A stretch of 64,000 bases of DNA from Planctomycetota bacterium (GTDB lineage Bacteria > Planctomycetota > UBA1135 > GCA-002686595), in contig JAIOPM010000025.1 of NCBI GenBank assembly GCA_021413885.1, positions 62,001 to 126,000 of the forward strand. The letters are read 5' to 3'. Of this stretch, positions 42,590 through 52,148 are shown one piece after another; the first letter of the stretch is position 1, and each line of letters opens with the position of its first letter. The translations under genes and the position numbers were made by a program. A model generated the notes under the pieces. The model saw only the letters and a program-made list of their open reading frames with translations, had not been told where the DNA came from and did not search any database.

Positions 42590-44224
42590 TCAGCGCCAGA
42601 GCTCGAGCTCGACTCCGTCGAGCGAAGCCCGCACCCGCTTGGGATCGAAGAGGCTGGTCGCATGCGTGACGAGCGGCTCTCGTTCGTCGCCGGAGTAGCC
42701 GCGAACGACCCAAAGCGTCGAGATCGTGCGCGGCACGACGCCGAAGTGTCCCGAACCCGCCTGAGGAACTGCGACGCTGTTCGGCAGCGACCGCGTCCAC
42801 CGGATGACGCGTCGCTCGACATCGAAGCAGACGACACCGTCGCCGGATGAGAACGCGACCAGTCCGCTCCGATTCACACGCGGAGTATTCCCCTGCATCG
42901 AGGGGAAGCGTTCGAACTTGCCCACGCGCGTCCCTTGGATCCACCCGCCGCAGCCTGGTGAGTACAGGATGCTGGACGCGTCGTGGTCGACGAGAAGTCC
43001 TACCGGCTCGCACCAATGGCCGTCGAAGCCGTCGCACTCGAAGACTCTCGCTCCGGTACGCGCATCGAGCACACCCAAGTAGACGGCCTCGCACGCCGCG
43101 TAGGCGAGACGCGCGCCGTCGAGCGTGAACGCGAGCGAGTTGACCGTTCGTACCTCGCGGAAGACCGGGTCATCGGGCACCTTGAACGATCCGATCGGCG
43201 CGAACGTGCACGCGTCCCACAGTCGCACGGTGGAGTCGGCGTGGCCCGTTGCCAGACGTGCGCCCGTCGGATCGAAGCGAGCGCACAGAATGTCGGAGGG
43301 CGTCATGAGTCGATCGAGAATCTCGCCGCTCGTCGAGTCGTAGAGCGTGAGCTCGCGTCCCTTCCGTAGCGCGATCGAAGTTCCGTCGGCGCTCCACGCC
43401 AGGTCGACGCACGACGGTTCCATACCGGTAGGTTCCAAGTCGTACAGCTTCTCGCCTCGTGAGCTCCAAACTCCGGCGCCGCGCTTCGTGCTCCGTGTTG
43501 CGACGCGAATACCGTCGGGGCTGTATTCCAGGTACGACCAGAACGGATAGATCCACGGCCCCGAATAGACCTCTGGGAACGCGAGGCCTCGCGCGAACGG
43601 TGCGGACTCGTCACAACGGAAGAAGCTCAGTTGCGCGCGAGTGGTCAGTACCGCGAACTCGGCGGCTCCAGGATGCGTAGCGATCCGCCACACAGGTCCG
43701 TTGACCGGCTCGTAGTCGCAGACCCACTCTCCGGTGCGGAGATTCAGACGCCTCACGCGCCCCAGCGAGTCGCCGACGATGACGCACTCACCGGGAACCG
43801 ACACTTCGGCGAAGGCCGTGAAGTCCCAGTCCTTTGTCGCGCTCGTTGTGATCCACGGGAAGACCGGGAGTTGGGTGAGCTCGTTGGTGGTGTCGCGTGC
43901 GGAGGTGAACAGCGGCCAACGTGAATCGTGCTTCAGCGACTCCAGGTCCGCGTCCCACTCCGCGAGCGCCGCGTCGCGGAAGCCGAGATTGCGCGCGTCG
44001 TCGAGAGCAGCGAACGCTCGATCGAGATCGCCCGAGCGGGCCGCGACGCAGGCGAGCGCGTAGGCGATCGTCGCGTTCTGGGGCTCGAGCTCGCGGCAAT
44101 GCTCGAAGCCGGCGCGCGCCTCGTCGAGACGACCGGCGACCAACGCTGCATCCGCCGCCGCGTGGGTGTGCATCCAGGCCAACGCGGACTCGGTCGGATC
44201 TTGGACGGAGAGGAGAGCGAGCAT
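42590..44224 (-). CDS. TPR plus WD40/beta-propeller protein
   Basis: 544 residues. The first ~100 residues are TPR-like (DAALVAGRLDEARAGFEHCRELEPQNATIAYALACVAARSGDLDRAFAAL). A seven-bladed-type propeller follows, with WD40-like repeats: LAWSADGTSIALRKGRELTLYDSTSG and ARFDPTGARLATGHADSTVRLWDA are the clearest. No signal peptide is obvious (hydrophobic start MLALLSVQ). By eye its codon use is more mixed and less GC3-extreme than that of its neighbours, so it may have a different origin. Function unknown; a scaffold is likely. Similar TPR-WD40 proteins are frequent in planctomycetes and cyanobacteria. Confidence 0.7.
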   Translation of the reverse strand: MLALLSVQDPTESALAWMHTHAAADAALVAGRLDEARAGFEHCRELEPQNATIAYALACVAARSGDLDRAFAALDDARNLGFRDAALAEWDADLESLKHDSRWPLFTSARDTTNELTQLPVFPWITTSATKDWDFTAFAEVSVPGECVIVGDSLGRVRRLNLRTGEWVCDYEPVNGPVWRIATHPGAAEFAVLTTRAQLSFFRCDESAPFARGLAFPEVYSGPWIYPFWSYLEYSPDGIRVATRSTKRGAGVWSSRGEKLYDLEPTGMEPSCVDLAWSADGTSIALRKGRELTLYDSTSGEILDRLMTPSDILCARFDPTGARLATGHADSTVRLWDACTFAPIGSFKVPDDPVFREVRTVNSLAFTLDGARLAYAACEAVYLGVLDARTGARVFECDGFDGHWCEPVGLLVDHDASSILYSPGCGGWIQGTRVGKFERFPSMQGNTPRVNRSGLVAFSSGDGVVCFDVERRVIRWTRSLPNSVAVPQAGSGHFGVVPRTISTLWVVRGYSGDEREPLVTHATSLFDPKRVRASLDGVELELWR

Positions 44225-44303
44225 GCTGGGCGCGGCCCGATCGAGCTCGCGTGCTCATGCCTTGGCGCGAACGCCGACAACGCAACGCGAAATTCCCGCG
44301 AAG

Positions 44304-45305
44304 TCAGCGCCGCATCGAAAGGACGATGCCCGAATCGCGCTCGTGGGCAGCCACGAACTCGGTCCGCGAGCGGATCCCGGCCCAGCCCTCAGCGATCAAC
44401 ACCTGGCCGCACACGCCGCCCAGAGAGTTGCCGGGGCCGGGCAACACGATGTGTTCCGGCGCGTGCTCGCGCAGAGCGACGCGCACACTCGACGTGAAAT
44501 CGTAGGGCTCGACGATTTGCGCCCCGAGTGTGTAGCCGCGCAGCTCCTGCGGCGACGCCGACCACGGTGTGTGACGCACACCGCGGCCGTCGATCAGCGT
44601 CATCGACGGGCGGTGGAACTCGAGCGAGGCGAGCCGCTCGCGCGCCGCAGCCGCGACCGATGCGCAGAGCGGCGTGTGATACGGACCGTGCTGCATCAAG
44701 CGGAACGGATAGGTCGTGGAACCGAGCTTGAGCGACGGCAACGTGCCGAGCAGGTGCGTGATGCCCGCCTCGGTTCCCGCGAGCACCGCGTAGCCGCCGA
44801 GGTCGATCGAATGGAAGGCGGCGCCGTTCGAGCTCGCGATCGCGGCCTCGACCGCCGCGCGCTTCAGCGCATCCGGCCGCCACTCGTCGTCGACGAGCGG
44901 ATAGATGACTTGGCCGCCGCCGGATTCGCTCGCCGAATCCTGCTGCAGGATCGCCATCTCCTGCACGAGACGGAAGCCGTCGTCGAAGCCGAGCGCGCCC
45001 GCGACCGCGAGCGCCGTGTACCAACCCATCGAGTTGCCGCCGACGCAGACGACGTCGTGCAACTTCGACGCGCCCGCCGCGTCCATCATTGTCACGAGCC
45101 AGATCAACGGCGAGACGTTGGCGGGCGCGAGGTGGAGCTTGGGATCGAACTTCGGCGCGTGATCGATCGAGACCAACGATTGCAAGTCGAGCTCGGCACG
45201 CAGCTCTTCCGCGCGCGCGACGAACGGATGGTCCGGCGGGAGCGAGCGCAGCGCGCGTTCCGTGTACGACCCGCGGCCAGCGCAGAAGATTGCGACGCGG
45301 CTCAT
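44304..45305 (-). CDS. malonyltransferase-fold protein (FabD-like) lacking the malonyl-binding Arg pattern
   Basis: 333 residues. The fold is that of acyl-carrier-protein acyltransferases. The nucleophile elbow reads GGNSMGWY where FabD has GHSLGEY, and the active His lies in the PYHTPL block, as in FabD's PFHSPL. The usual arginine that binds the malonyl carboxylate (in an RG..M motif) is replaced by VQEMAILQQ. Another acyl group is therefore more likely than malonyl. It starts at ATG 45305, overlapping the end of the E1 fusion gene (ATGA), so the two are translationally coupled. A short pathway that turns a branched 2-oxo acid into an acyl-ACP or polyketide starter is the best inference. 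Confidence 0.78.
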   Translation of the reverse strand: MSRVAIFCAGRGSYTERALRSLPPDHPFVARAEELRAELDLQSLVSIDHAPKFDPKLHLAPANVSPLIWLVTMMDAAGASKLHDVVCVGGNSMGWYTALAVAGALGFDDGFRLVQEMAILQQDSASESGGGQVIYPLVDDEWRPDALKRAAVEAAIASSNGAAFHSIDLGGYAVLAGTEAGITHLLGTLPSLKLGSTTYPFRLMQHGPYHTPLCASVAAAARERLASLEFHRPSMTLIDGRGVRHTPWSASPQELRGYTLGAQIVEPYDFTSSVRVALREHAPEHIVLPGPGNSLGGVCGQVLIAEGWAGIRSRTEFVAAHERDSGIVLSMRR

Positions 45306-47530
45306 GCACACACCTTGCGGGCCATCGCGACGATCTCGTCCTCGCCGACCAACACCGCGGCCGTCGCCGCGCCGAGCGGCACGTAGCAATCGGCCGCGCG
45401 CACGGAACCCGCGACGCCGTTGAAGCCCGCTTCGGCGAGACCGCCGATGATCGCGTCGGCGATGCCGCCACCGGTCGCGCGGCATTCGTCGACGACGAGG
45501 AGGTGCTCGCACGCCGCGATGTGGACCGCGACCGACTCCATCGGCAACGGATTGAGCCAGCGCAGGTCGAGCACGCGCGCTTGGATGCCGAAGTCGTCCT
45601 TCAAGCGCTTCGCAGCGCGCAACGACAGGCGCAGACCGTTCGCGTACGAGACGATCAGGAGTTGGCAGTGCTCGGCGTGATAGACGCCGACTTCGCCGGG
45701 GAAGAGCGCTTGCGTCGGGGCCGGATACTCGAACAACCACTGGTTGTCGCCGTCGGCGTAGAGGTCGCGCTCGTGATAGAGAGCGATCGGCTCGAGGAAG
45801 CACACGACGCGTCCGCACTCCTTCGCGACCGTCAAGCAACCGCGCAACATCTTCGCCGCGTCGTCGCCGCGCGACGGCGTCGCGAGGATCAGGCCGGGAA
45901 TGTCGCGCAACGCGCCGATCGAGTTGTCGTTGTGGAAGTGCCCGCCGAAACCCTTCTGGTAGGCGAGACCTTGCACGCGCACGACCATCGGGTTGGTGAA
46001 CTGGCCCGACGAAAAGTACGAGAGCGAACACGCTTCGCCGCGCAGTTGATCGAGCGCGTTGTGGATGTACGCGAGGTACTGGATCTCCGGGATCGGCAGG
46101 AGCCCGACGTGCGCCATGCCCTGCGCGAGCCCGAGGATCGACGTCTCGTCGAGCAGCGAATCGAAGACGCGGCCTAGGCCGAAGCGCTTCTGCAGTCCCG
46201 CGGTGACGCCGTACACGCCGCCCTTCTTGCCGACGTCTTCGCCGAAGAGGACGAGCTCCGGCCGATGCGCGAGCTCGTCGGCGAGCGCCGCGTTGACGTG
46301 CGCCGCGAGCGTCTTCTTCGTCGCGCTGGTCTGCTTCTCCGGGAGCACGTCGAACGCGCGTTGGCGCTTCTCCGGATCGCGGGCGCGGATCGCGGCGCGC
46401 GCGCAACGTTCGGCGTCGTACGGCGCGAGCGGCGCCATCACTTCTTCGCGCGTCGCTAGCTTCGGCCGCCGCGCCGCTTCCTCCGCGGCCGCGTTGACGC
46501 GAGCGCGCACGTCGCGGACGAGTGCTTGCAGTTCCTTCGGCGTCGCCGCGCCGGTTTCGATCAGGCGCTTGGCATTCGCGAGCAACGGATCGCCGCGCTC
46601 GACCGTCTCGATCTCTTCGAGGGTGCGGTACGTGGTCTCGACGTCGCTGCCGGCGTGGCCCCAGAGCCGCACGGTCTCGAGGTGCAGGAACGTCGGCGTG
46701 CGCGAGCGGCGGCAGCTCTCGATCGCGTCGGCGACGACGTCGTAGATCTCGTCGAGCTCGCCGCGCGCGTGGAAGTATTGGAGGTGCGCGACGTTCTTGG
46801 TGTTCTCGGCGATCCAATCCTTCGGTGTCTCGACCGAGATGCCGATGCCGTTGTCCTCGCACACGAAGAGCACGGGCACGGGCGAGCCGCGGCGCTTCGC
46901 CCAACGCGCGGCGTGGATGCCGGCGAGCGCGGTCGCGTGGTTGAAGGACGCATCGCCGAAGCTGCAGCACACGATCGAATCGGCCGCGAGGTCGTTCTTG
47001 ACGCCGAGCCGGCGCGCGAGGCCGATCGCGATCGCGAGACCGCTCGCTTTCGGCAGGTGCGACGCGATCGTCGAAGTCTGCGGCGGGACCCAGAGCGCTC
47101 GACTGCCCCAAACCTTGTGGCGGCCGTGCGAGATCGGATCGTCCTTCGACGCCGTCAACGACAACAACGTGTCGAAAACCGGCGTCGATCCCGGTAAGCG
47201 CCGAGCCCGCGCCATCATCAAAGCGCCGGAGCGATAGTGGAGGATGCACGGATCGTCGAGTCGCAACAGCGCGCCGAGGCAGGCGTTGTTCTCGTGACCG
47301 GCGCTGCCGATCGTGTAGAAGCTGCGGCCCGTGCGCTTCAGCTCGCGGGCGGCGACGTCGAGCGCGCGGCTCTCGAGTTGGCACTCGAAGAGCTCGATCG
47401 CCCTGCGCGCCGTCAAACGACCGCCTTCGCGCAACGGCGCCTCGCCGTCCCGCGGCGCGACGTCGGTCGGCGCTTCGGCGAGATAGGCGTCGAAGTTGGA
47501 TTCGACGACGGCGACGCGGTTGGTGCTCAC
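45302..47530 (-). CDS. fused E1 alpha-beta subunit of a 2-oxo acid dehydrogenase (ThDP enzyme)
   Basis: 742 residues starting at GTG 47530. The N-terminal half (about 30-370) is E1 alpha of the branched-chain/pyruvate family: YTIGSAGHENNACLGALLRLDDP, then the ThDP/metal motif FGDASFNHATALAGIHAARW with FVCEDNGIGIS. The C-terminal half (about 400-742) is E1 beta: LVLFGEDVGKKGGVYGVTAGLQKRFG, DETSILGLAQGMAHVGLLPIPEIQY, ATPSRGDDAAKML and LDLRWLNPLP. Such fused E1 enzymes act on branched 2-oxo acids. There is no E2 or E3 gene next to it; the coupled downstream gene is the acyltransferase-like protein. An internal ThDP-binding pair is complete, so activity is plausible. Confidence 0.92.
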   Translation of the reverse strand: MSTNRVAVVESNFDAYLAEAPTDVAPRDGEAPLREGGRLTARRAIELFECQLESRALDVAARELKRTGRSFYTIGSAGHENNACLGALLRLDDPCILHYRSGALMMARARRLPGSTPVFDTLLSLTASKDDPISHGRHKVWGSRALWVPPQTSTIASHLPKASGLAIAIGLARRLGVKNDLAADSIVCCSFGDASFNHATALAGIHAARWAKRRGSPVPVLFVCEDNGIGISVETPKDWIAENTKNVAHLQYFHARGELDEIYDVVADAIESCRRSRTPTFLHLETVRLWGHAGSDVETTYRTLEEIETVERGDPLLANAKRLIETGAATPKELQALVRDVRARVNAAAEEAARRPKLATREEVMAPLAPYDAERCARAAIRARDPEKRQRAFDVLPEKQTSATKKTLAAHVNAALADELAHRPELVLFGEDVGKKGGVYGVTAGLQKRFGLGRVFDSLLDETSILGLAQGMAHVGLLPIPEIQYLAYIHNALDQLRGEACSLSYFSSGQFTNPMVVRVQGLAYQKGFGGHFHNDNSIGALRDIPGLILATPSRGDDAAKMLRGCLTVAKECGRVVCFLEPIALYHERDLYADGDNQWLFEYPAPTQALFPGEVGVYHAEHCQLLIVSYANGLRLSLRAAKRLKDDFGIQARVLDLRWLNPLPMESVAVHIAACEHLLVVDECRATGGGIADAIIGGLAEAGFNGVAGSVRAADCYVPLGAATAAVLVGEDEIVAMARKVCA

Positions 47531-47563
47531 TTTGGGCTCGAGCGCGGAATATAAGGAGGCGTG

Positions 47564-50476
47564 ATGGGACGCGGGCGTGACAAACGAGGGCCGAAGAGGG
47601 TTTCCGCCGGCGGCGGGGCTGTCAAGGCCGCGACGGGCGCTTCGGAAAGAGCTTCCGATCGCGCGTCGAAGCCCTCATCGACGAAACGGGGCATCGCGCT
47701 CCACGCTGAGACCGACGAAGACCGAAGACGAACCGCCGCCCCCGCCCCGATGTCCTCGCGCCCCAAGTACGACGACCCCGAGTCACGCCGACTCGAGGAA
47801 GACGCGTCACGCGCTTCCAACTGGAAGCGTTGGGGTCCCTACGTCGCGGAACGTCAGTGGGGCACCGTGCGCGAGGACTACTCGGCCGACGGTTCGTCGT
47901 GGGACTACTTCACGCACGATCAAGCGCGCAGTCGCGCGTACCGGTGGGGCGAGGACGGGCTCTTCGGATTCTCGGATCGCCAAGGTCGTCTGTGTTTCGC
48001 GCTCGGACTTTGGAACGGTCGCGATCCGATCTTGAAGGAGCGTCTCTTCGGCGTCACCGGACCGCAAGGCAATCACGGCGAGGACGTCAAGGAGTGCTAC
48101 TACTACCTCGACGCGACGCCGACGCACTCGTACATGCGTGCGCTCTACAAATATCCGCAGCGCGCGTTCCCGTATGAGGAGCTCGTCGCGAAGAACGGCG
48201 AGCGTTCGCGTGCCGAACCGGAGTTCGAACTCGTCGACACCGGGATCTTCGACGGCGATCGCTACTTCGACGTCTTCGTCGAGTACGCGAAGAACGCGCC
48301 CGAGGATCTCTGCATCCTGATCACGGCGAAGAACCGCGCGCCGGAAGCGGCGGAGCTCGCGATCGTGCCGACCTTGTGGTTCCGCAACACGTGGAGTTGG
48401 GGCCGCACCGGCGAGGCGTTCGGGGAGCGACCGCGGCTCACGATCGATCGCGGCGGGCGTTTGATCGCGGAGCATTCGGCGCTCGGGCGTTACGCGCTCG
48501 TCGGCAGCGCGTCGGGCGCGAAGCTCGAGTGGCTCTTGACCGAGAACGAGACCAACACCGAGCGGCTCTTCCAAGTCCGCAACGCGACGCCGTACGTCAA
48601 GGACGGTTTCCACGCGTACGTGATCGACGGCGACGAGCAAGCGGTCCACGCGGACGGTACGGGCACGAAGGCGGGGGCGGTGTGTCGCTTCACGGTGCCG
48701 GCGAAGAGCGAAGTCACCGTGCGCTTGCGGCTGCATGCGCTCGATCAGACGCCGAAGCAACCGCTCGGCGACGGCTTCGACGCGATCGTCGCGAAGCGCG
48801 CGCGCGAGGCGGATCTCTTCTATGCGCAACGCGTCGCGGCCGGGCTGTCGACTCAAGAGCTCGCGACCGCGCGCCAGGCGTACGCCGGCTTGCTGTGGTC
48901 GAAGCAGTTCTACTACTACGTCGTGCGCGAGTGGCTCGAAGGCGACCCCGCTCAGCCCGCGCCGCCCGAGGAGCGCAAGTCCGGCCGCAACGCCGCGTGG
49001 AATCATCTCTACAACCGCGACGTCATCTCGATGCCGGACAAGTGGGAGTACCCGTGGTACGCCGCGTGGGATCTCGCGTTCCACATGATCCCGTTCGCGC
49101 GCGTCGACATCGAGTTCGCGAAGTCGCAGCTCTCGCTCTTCCTGCGCGAGTGGTACATGCACCCGAACGGGCAGATCCCGGCGTACGAGTGGGCGCTCGG
49201 CGACGTCAATCCGCCGGTGCACGCGTGGGCGTGTTGGCGGATCTACAAGAAGTCGGGCCGCGCCGGCGCGCGCGACCGAGCGTTCTTGTCGAGCGCGTTC
49301 CAGAAGCTGTTGCTCAACTTCACGTGGTGGGTCAATCGCAAGGATGCCCACGGCAAGCACATCTTCTCGGGCGGTTTCCTCGGCCTCGACAACATCGGCG
49401 TGTTCGATCGCTCGCAGCCGTTGCCGACCGGCGGACATCTCGAGCAAGCCGACGGCACCGCGTGGATGGCGTTCTACTGCGGCACGATGCTGTCGATCGC
49501 GCTCGAGCTCGCCAAGTACGAGCCCGCGTACGAGGACATGGCCTCGAAGTTCTTCGAGCACTTCGTCGCGATCGCCGAAGCGATGAACGCGCTCGGCGAA
49601 GAAGGACTGTGGGACGAGCGCGACGGCTTCTACTACGACCAGATCCACAAGAACGGCGACGACTTGCCGTTGCGGATGCGTTCGATGGTCGGGCTCATCC
49701 CGTTGATCGCGGTCGAAGTCCTCGAACAAGAGACGATCGATCGCCTCCCCGGTTTCAAGAAGCGCATGAACTGGTTCCTCGAGAACCGTCCCGACCTCGC
49801 CGCCAACATCGCGTACGCGACGTCGAGCCGTGGCGATCGGAACATGCGCCTGCTCGCGATCCCGTCGAAGGAGCGCCTCGCGCGCGTGCTGCGCTACATG
49901 CTCGACGAGAGCGAGTTCCTCTCGCCGTACGGCATTCGCTCGCTCTCGCGCACGTACGCGGACCAGCCGTACGTCCTCGACGTCGATGGCGCGCACTACG
50001 AAGTGCGCTACGCGCCGGGCGACGCGACGTCGACGCTGTTCGGCGGCAACTCGAATTGGCGCGGGCCGGTGTGGTTCCCGGTCAACTACTTGTTGATCGA
50101 AGCGCTCGAGCGCTACCACCACTTCTACGGCGACGACTTCAAGGTCGAGTGCCCGACCAGCTCGGGCAATTGGTTCACGCTGCGGCAAGTCGCGGAAGAG
50201 CTCGGTCGCCGTCTCGCGCGGCTCTTCCTGCCGAACGAGAGCGGCGCGCGTCCGTGCCACGGCTCCGACGCGCGCTACGCGAACGATCCGCACTGGAAGG
50301 ACCTCGTGCTCTTCCACGAGTACTTCCACGGCGACGACGGCCACGGTCTCGGCGCGAGTCACCAGACCGGTTGGACAGCGCTGGTCGCGACGTTGCTCGA
50401 CGACCTCGGCCGGCAAGGCGCGGCCGAGCTCGAGCGTGCGCCGCGCCCCGCGCGATCGCGTCCGCGCGCGCGCTGA
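47564..50476 (+). CDS. GH63-like glycoside hydrolase (MGH1-type)
   Basis: 970 residues. The start was chosen at ATG 47564, four bases after a perfect AAGGAGG. The first ~62 residues are low-complexity Arg/Ser/Ala, and a start at MSSRPKYDD (47753) would remove them. The body has the (alpha/alpha)6 barrel pattern of clan GH-G. An N-terminal beta-domain (GTVREDYSADGSSWDYFTHDQARSRAYRWGEDG) leads to the catalytic barrel, with signatures such as WEYPWYAAWDLAFHMIPFA, GLWDERDGFYYDQI and GNSNWRGPVWFPVNYLLIEAL. The expected catalytic Asp/Glu pair is likely Asp in AAWDLAFH and Glu in the late LWDERD region. Enzymes of this type hydrolyse mannosyl/glucosyl-glycerate or processed oligosaccharides. Divergent from the E1 gene, with only about 30 bases between. 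Confidence 0.85.
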   Translation: MGRGRDKRGPKRVSAGGGAVKAATGASERASDRASKPSSTKRGIALHAETDEDRRRTAAPAPMSSRPKYDDPESRRLEEDASRASNWKRWGPYVAERQWGTVREDYSADGSSWDYFTHDQARSRAYRWGEDGLFGFSDRQGRLCFALGLWNGRDPILKERLFGVTGPQGNHGEDVKECYYYLDATPTHSYMRALYKYPQRAFPYEELVAKNGERSRAEPEFELVDTGIFDGDRYFDVFVEYAKNAPEDLCILITAKNRAPEAAELAIVPTLWFRNTWSWGRTGEAFGERPRLTIDRGGRLIAEHSALGRYALVGSASGAKLEWLLTENETNTERLFQVRNATPYVKDGFHAYVIDGDEQAVHADGTGTKAGAVCRFTVPAKSEVTVRLRLHALDQTPKQPLGDGFDAIVAKRAREADLFYAQRVAAGLSTQELATARQAYAGLLWSKQFYYYVVREWLEGDPAQPAPPEERKSGRNAAWNHLYNRDVISMPDKWEYPWYAAWDLAFHMIPFARVDIEFAKSQLSLFLREWYMHPNGQIPAYEWALGDVNPPVHAWACWRIYKKSGRAGARDRAFLSSAFQKLLLNFTWWVNRKDAHGKHIFSGGFLGLDNIGVFDRSQPLPTGGHLEQADGTAWMAFYCGTMLSIALELAKYEPAYEDMASKFFEHFVAIAEAMNALGEEGLWDERDGFYYDQIHKNGDDLPLRMRSMVGLIPLIAVEVLEQETIDRLPGFKKRMNWFLENRPDLAANIAYATSSRGDRNMRLLAIPSKERLARVLRYMLDESEFLSPYGIRSLSRTYADQPYVLDVDGAHYEVRYAPGDATSTLFGGNSNWRGPVWFPVNYLLIEALERYHHFYGDDFKVECPTSSGNWFTLRQVAEELGRRLARLFLPNESGARPCHGSDARYANDPHWKDLVLFHEYFHGDDGHGLGASHQTGWTALVATLLDDLGRQGAAELERAPRPARSRPRAR

Positions 50477-50534
50477 CGCATTCGCCTTACGCAGACCGCG
50501 CACCGACCTGACGAACGCGCGGCGACTCCGGCGC

Positions 50535-50540
50535 TATCCT
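50535..50540 (+). promoter_or_regulatory. -10 box (TATCCT) of the S10 peptidase gene
   Basis: TATCCT eight bases before ATG 50549, no Shine-Dalgarno in between. Same hexamer and spacing as at 34799. Confidence 0.4.
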
Positions 50541-50548
50541 CTGCGCCC

Positions 50549-52138
50549 ATGAAGCACCCGTCGTTCGCGTTCCTCGTGTTGCTCTTCGCTTGCGCGTCGT
50601 CACGGGCGGCGACGAGTCCGCAGGCCAAGCCCGCTCCCGCCGAAACGGCGCAGTCGAAGCACGACGCCGACGACAAGGACACCAAGCACGACGGCGACGC
50701 GAAGAAGAAGGACGACGACAAGGTCGAGATCCAGGACAAGGAGATCGCGACCAAGCACGAGGTCGTGATCGGCGGACAGAAGCTCGCGTACACCGCGAAG
50801 GCGGGGACGATCGTGCTGCGCGAAGAGGACGGCAAGAAGAAGGCGTCGATCTTCTACGTCGCGTACACGAAGGACGGCGTCGAAGATCCGGCGACGCGGC
50901 CGATCACGTTCAGCTTCAACGGCGGCCCCGGTTCGTCGTCGGTGTGGTTGCATCTCGGCGCGCTCGGGCCGAAGCGCGTCGACATGGGGCCCGAAGGTTT
51001 CGGCGGCCCGCCGCCGTATCGCTTGATCGACAACGAGTTCTCGTGGCTCGACGTCACCGATCTCGTCTTCATCGATCCGGTGACGACCGGTTACAGCCGC
51101 GCGGCGCCGGGCGAGAGCGACGATCCCTACCACTCCGTCGACGGCGACGTGCGCTCGGTCGGCGACTTCATCCGCCTCTACGCGACGCGCAACCAACGTT
51201 GGCCGAGTCCGAAGTTCCTCGTGGGCGAGAGCTACGGCACCACGCGCGCCGCCGCGCTCGCCGAGCACTTGCAGTCGCGCCACGGCATGTACTTGAACGG
51301 CGTGGTGTTGGTCAGCGCGATCCTGAACTTCGGCACCGCCGAAATGGATGTCGGCAACGATCTGCCGTACGCGCTCTTCCTACCGACGCTCGCGGCGACG
51401 GCGTTCCAGCACCAAAAGCTCTCCCCTGAGCTCTCGAAGGACCTGCGCACGACGCTCGCGGAGGTCGAACGTTTCGCCGCAGACGACTACTTGCTCGCGT
51501 TGCAACGCGGTTCGACGCTCACCGACGCGGAGCGCGCCGACATCGCGACGAAACTCGCACGCTACACCGGCCTGTCGCGCGAGTTCGTCGAACGAGCGAA
51601 TCTGCGCATCGACGACGGGCGCTTCTACAAGGAGCTCCTGCGCAACGAACGCCGCACCGTCGGTCGTCTCGACACACGCTTCGTCGGTCTGGATCGCGAC
51701 GCCGCGGGCTCCGGCGCGGAATTCGATCCGAGCTACGCCGCGATCCAAGGTCCGTTCACCGCAGCGCTCAACCAATATCTGCGCGCCGACCTCGGCTACG
51801 AATCGGACCTCGTCTACGAGATCCTGACCGACCGCGTCCATCCGTGGCGCTTCGACGGCAGCGAGAATCGCTATCTCAACGTCGCCGAGCGTCTGCGCCG
51901 CGCGATGACGACGAATCCGGCGCTGCGCGTCTTCGTCGCGTGCGGCTACTTCGACGCGGCGACGCCGTACTTCGCGTCGCACTACACGTTCGAACACCTC
52001 GGCATGGACCGCGAAGTCCCCGATCGAATCACGTTCGGCCACTACGAAGCGGGCCACATGATGTACATCCGCCGCGCGGACCTCGCGGCGTTCACGCGCG
52101 ACGTGCGCGGCTTCTACGCGCGCGCTCTCCAGCGCTGA
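50549..52138 (+). CDS. S10-family serine carboxypeptidase-like hydrolase
   Basis: 529 residues. A signal peptide or lipobox-like FACASSR comes first, then a Lys/Asp-rich linker (HDADDKDTKHDGDAKKKDDD, about 35-60). The S10 core begins with FSFNGGPGSSSVW (oxyanion loop), then the nucleophile in VGESYGTTR (Ser228). The catalytic Asp and His are probably in VACGYFDAATPY and YEAGHMMYI. S10 enzymes are carboxypeptidases or acyltransferases, and this group has eukaryote-like homologues in many bacteria. Located in the periplasm. Ten bases from the convergent MlaA fusion gene. Confidence 0.92.
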   Translation: MKHPSFAFLVLLFACASSRAATSPQAKPAPAETAQSKHDADDKDTKHDGDAKKKDDDKVEIQDKEIATKHEVVIGGQKLAYTAKAGTIVLREEDGKKKASIFYVAYTKDGVEDPATRPITFSFNGGPGSSSVWLHLGALGPKRVDMGPEGFGGPPPYRLIDNEFSWLDVTDLVFIDPVTTGYSRAAPGESDDPYHSVDGDVRSVGDFIRLYATRNQRWPSPKFLVGESYGTTRAAALAEHLQSRHGMYLNGVVLVSAILNFGTAEMDVGNDLPYALFLPTLAATAFQHQKLSPELSKDLRTTLAEVERFAADDYLLALQRGSTLTDAERADIATKLARYTGLSREFVERANLRIDDGRFYKELLRNERRTVGRLDTRFVGLDRDAAGSGAEFDPSYAAIQGPFTAALNQYLRADLGYESDLVYEILTDRVHPWRFDGSENRYLNVAERLRRAMTTNPALRVFVACGYFDAATPYFASHYTFEHLGMDREVPDRITFGHYEAGHMMYIRRADLAAFTRDVRGFYARALQR

Positions 52139-52148
52139 GTCGCCGCGT

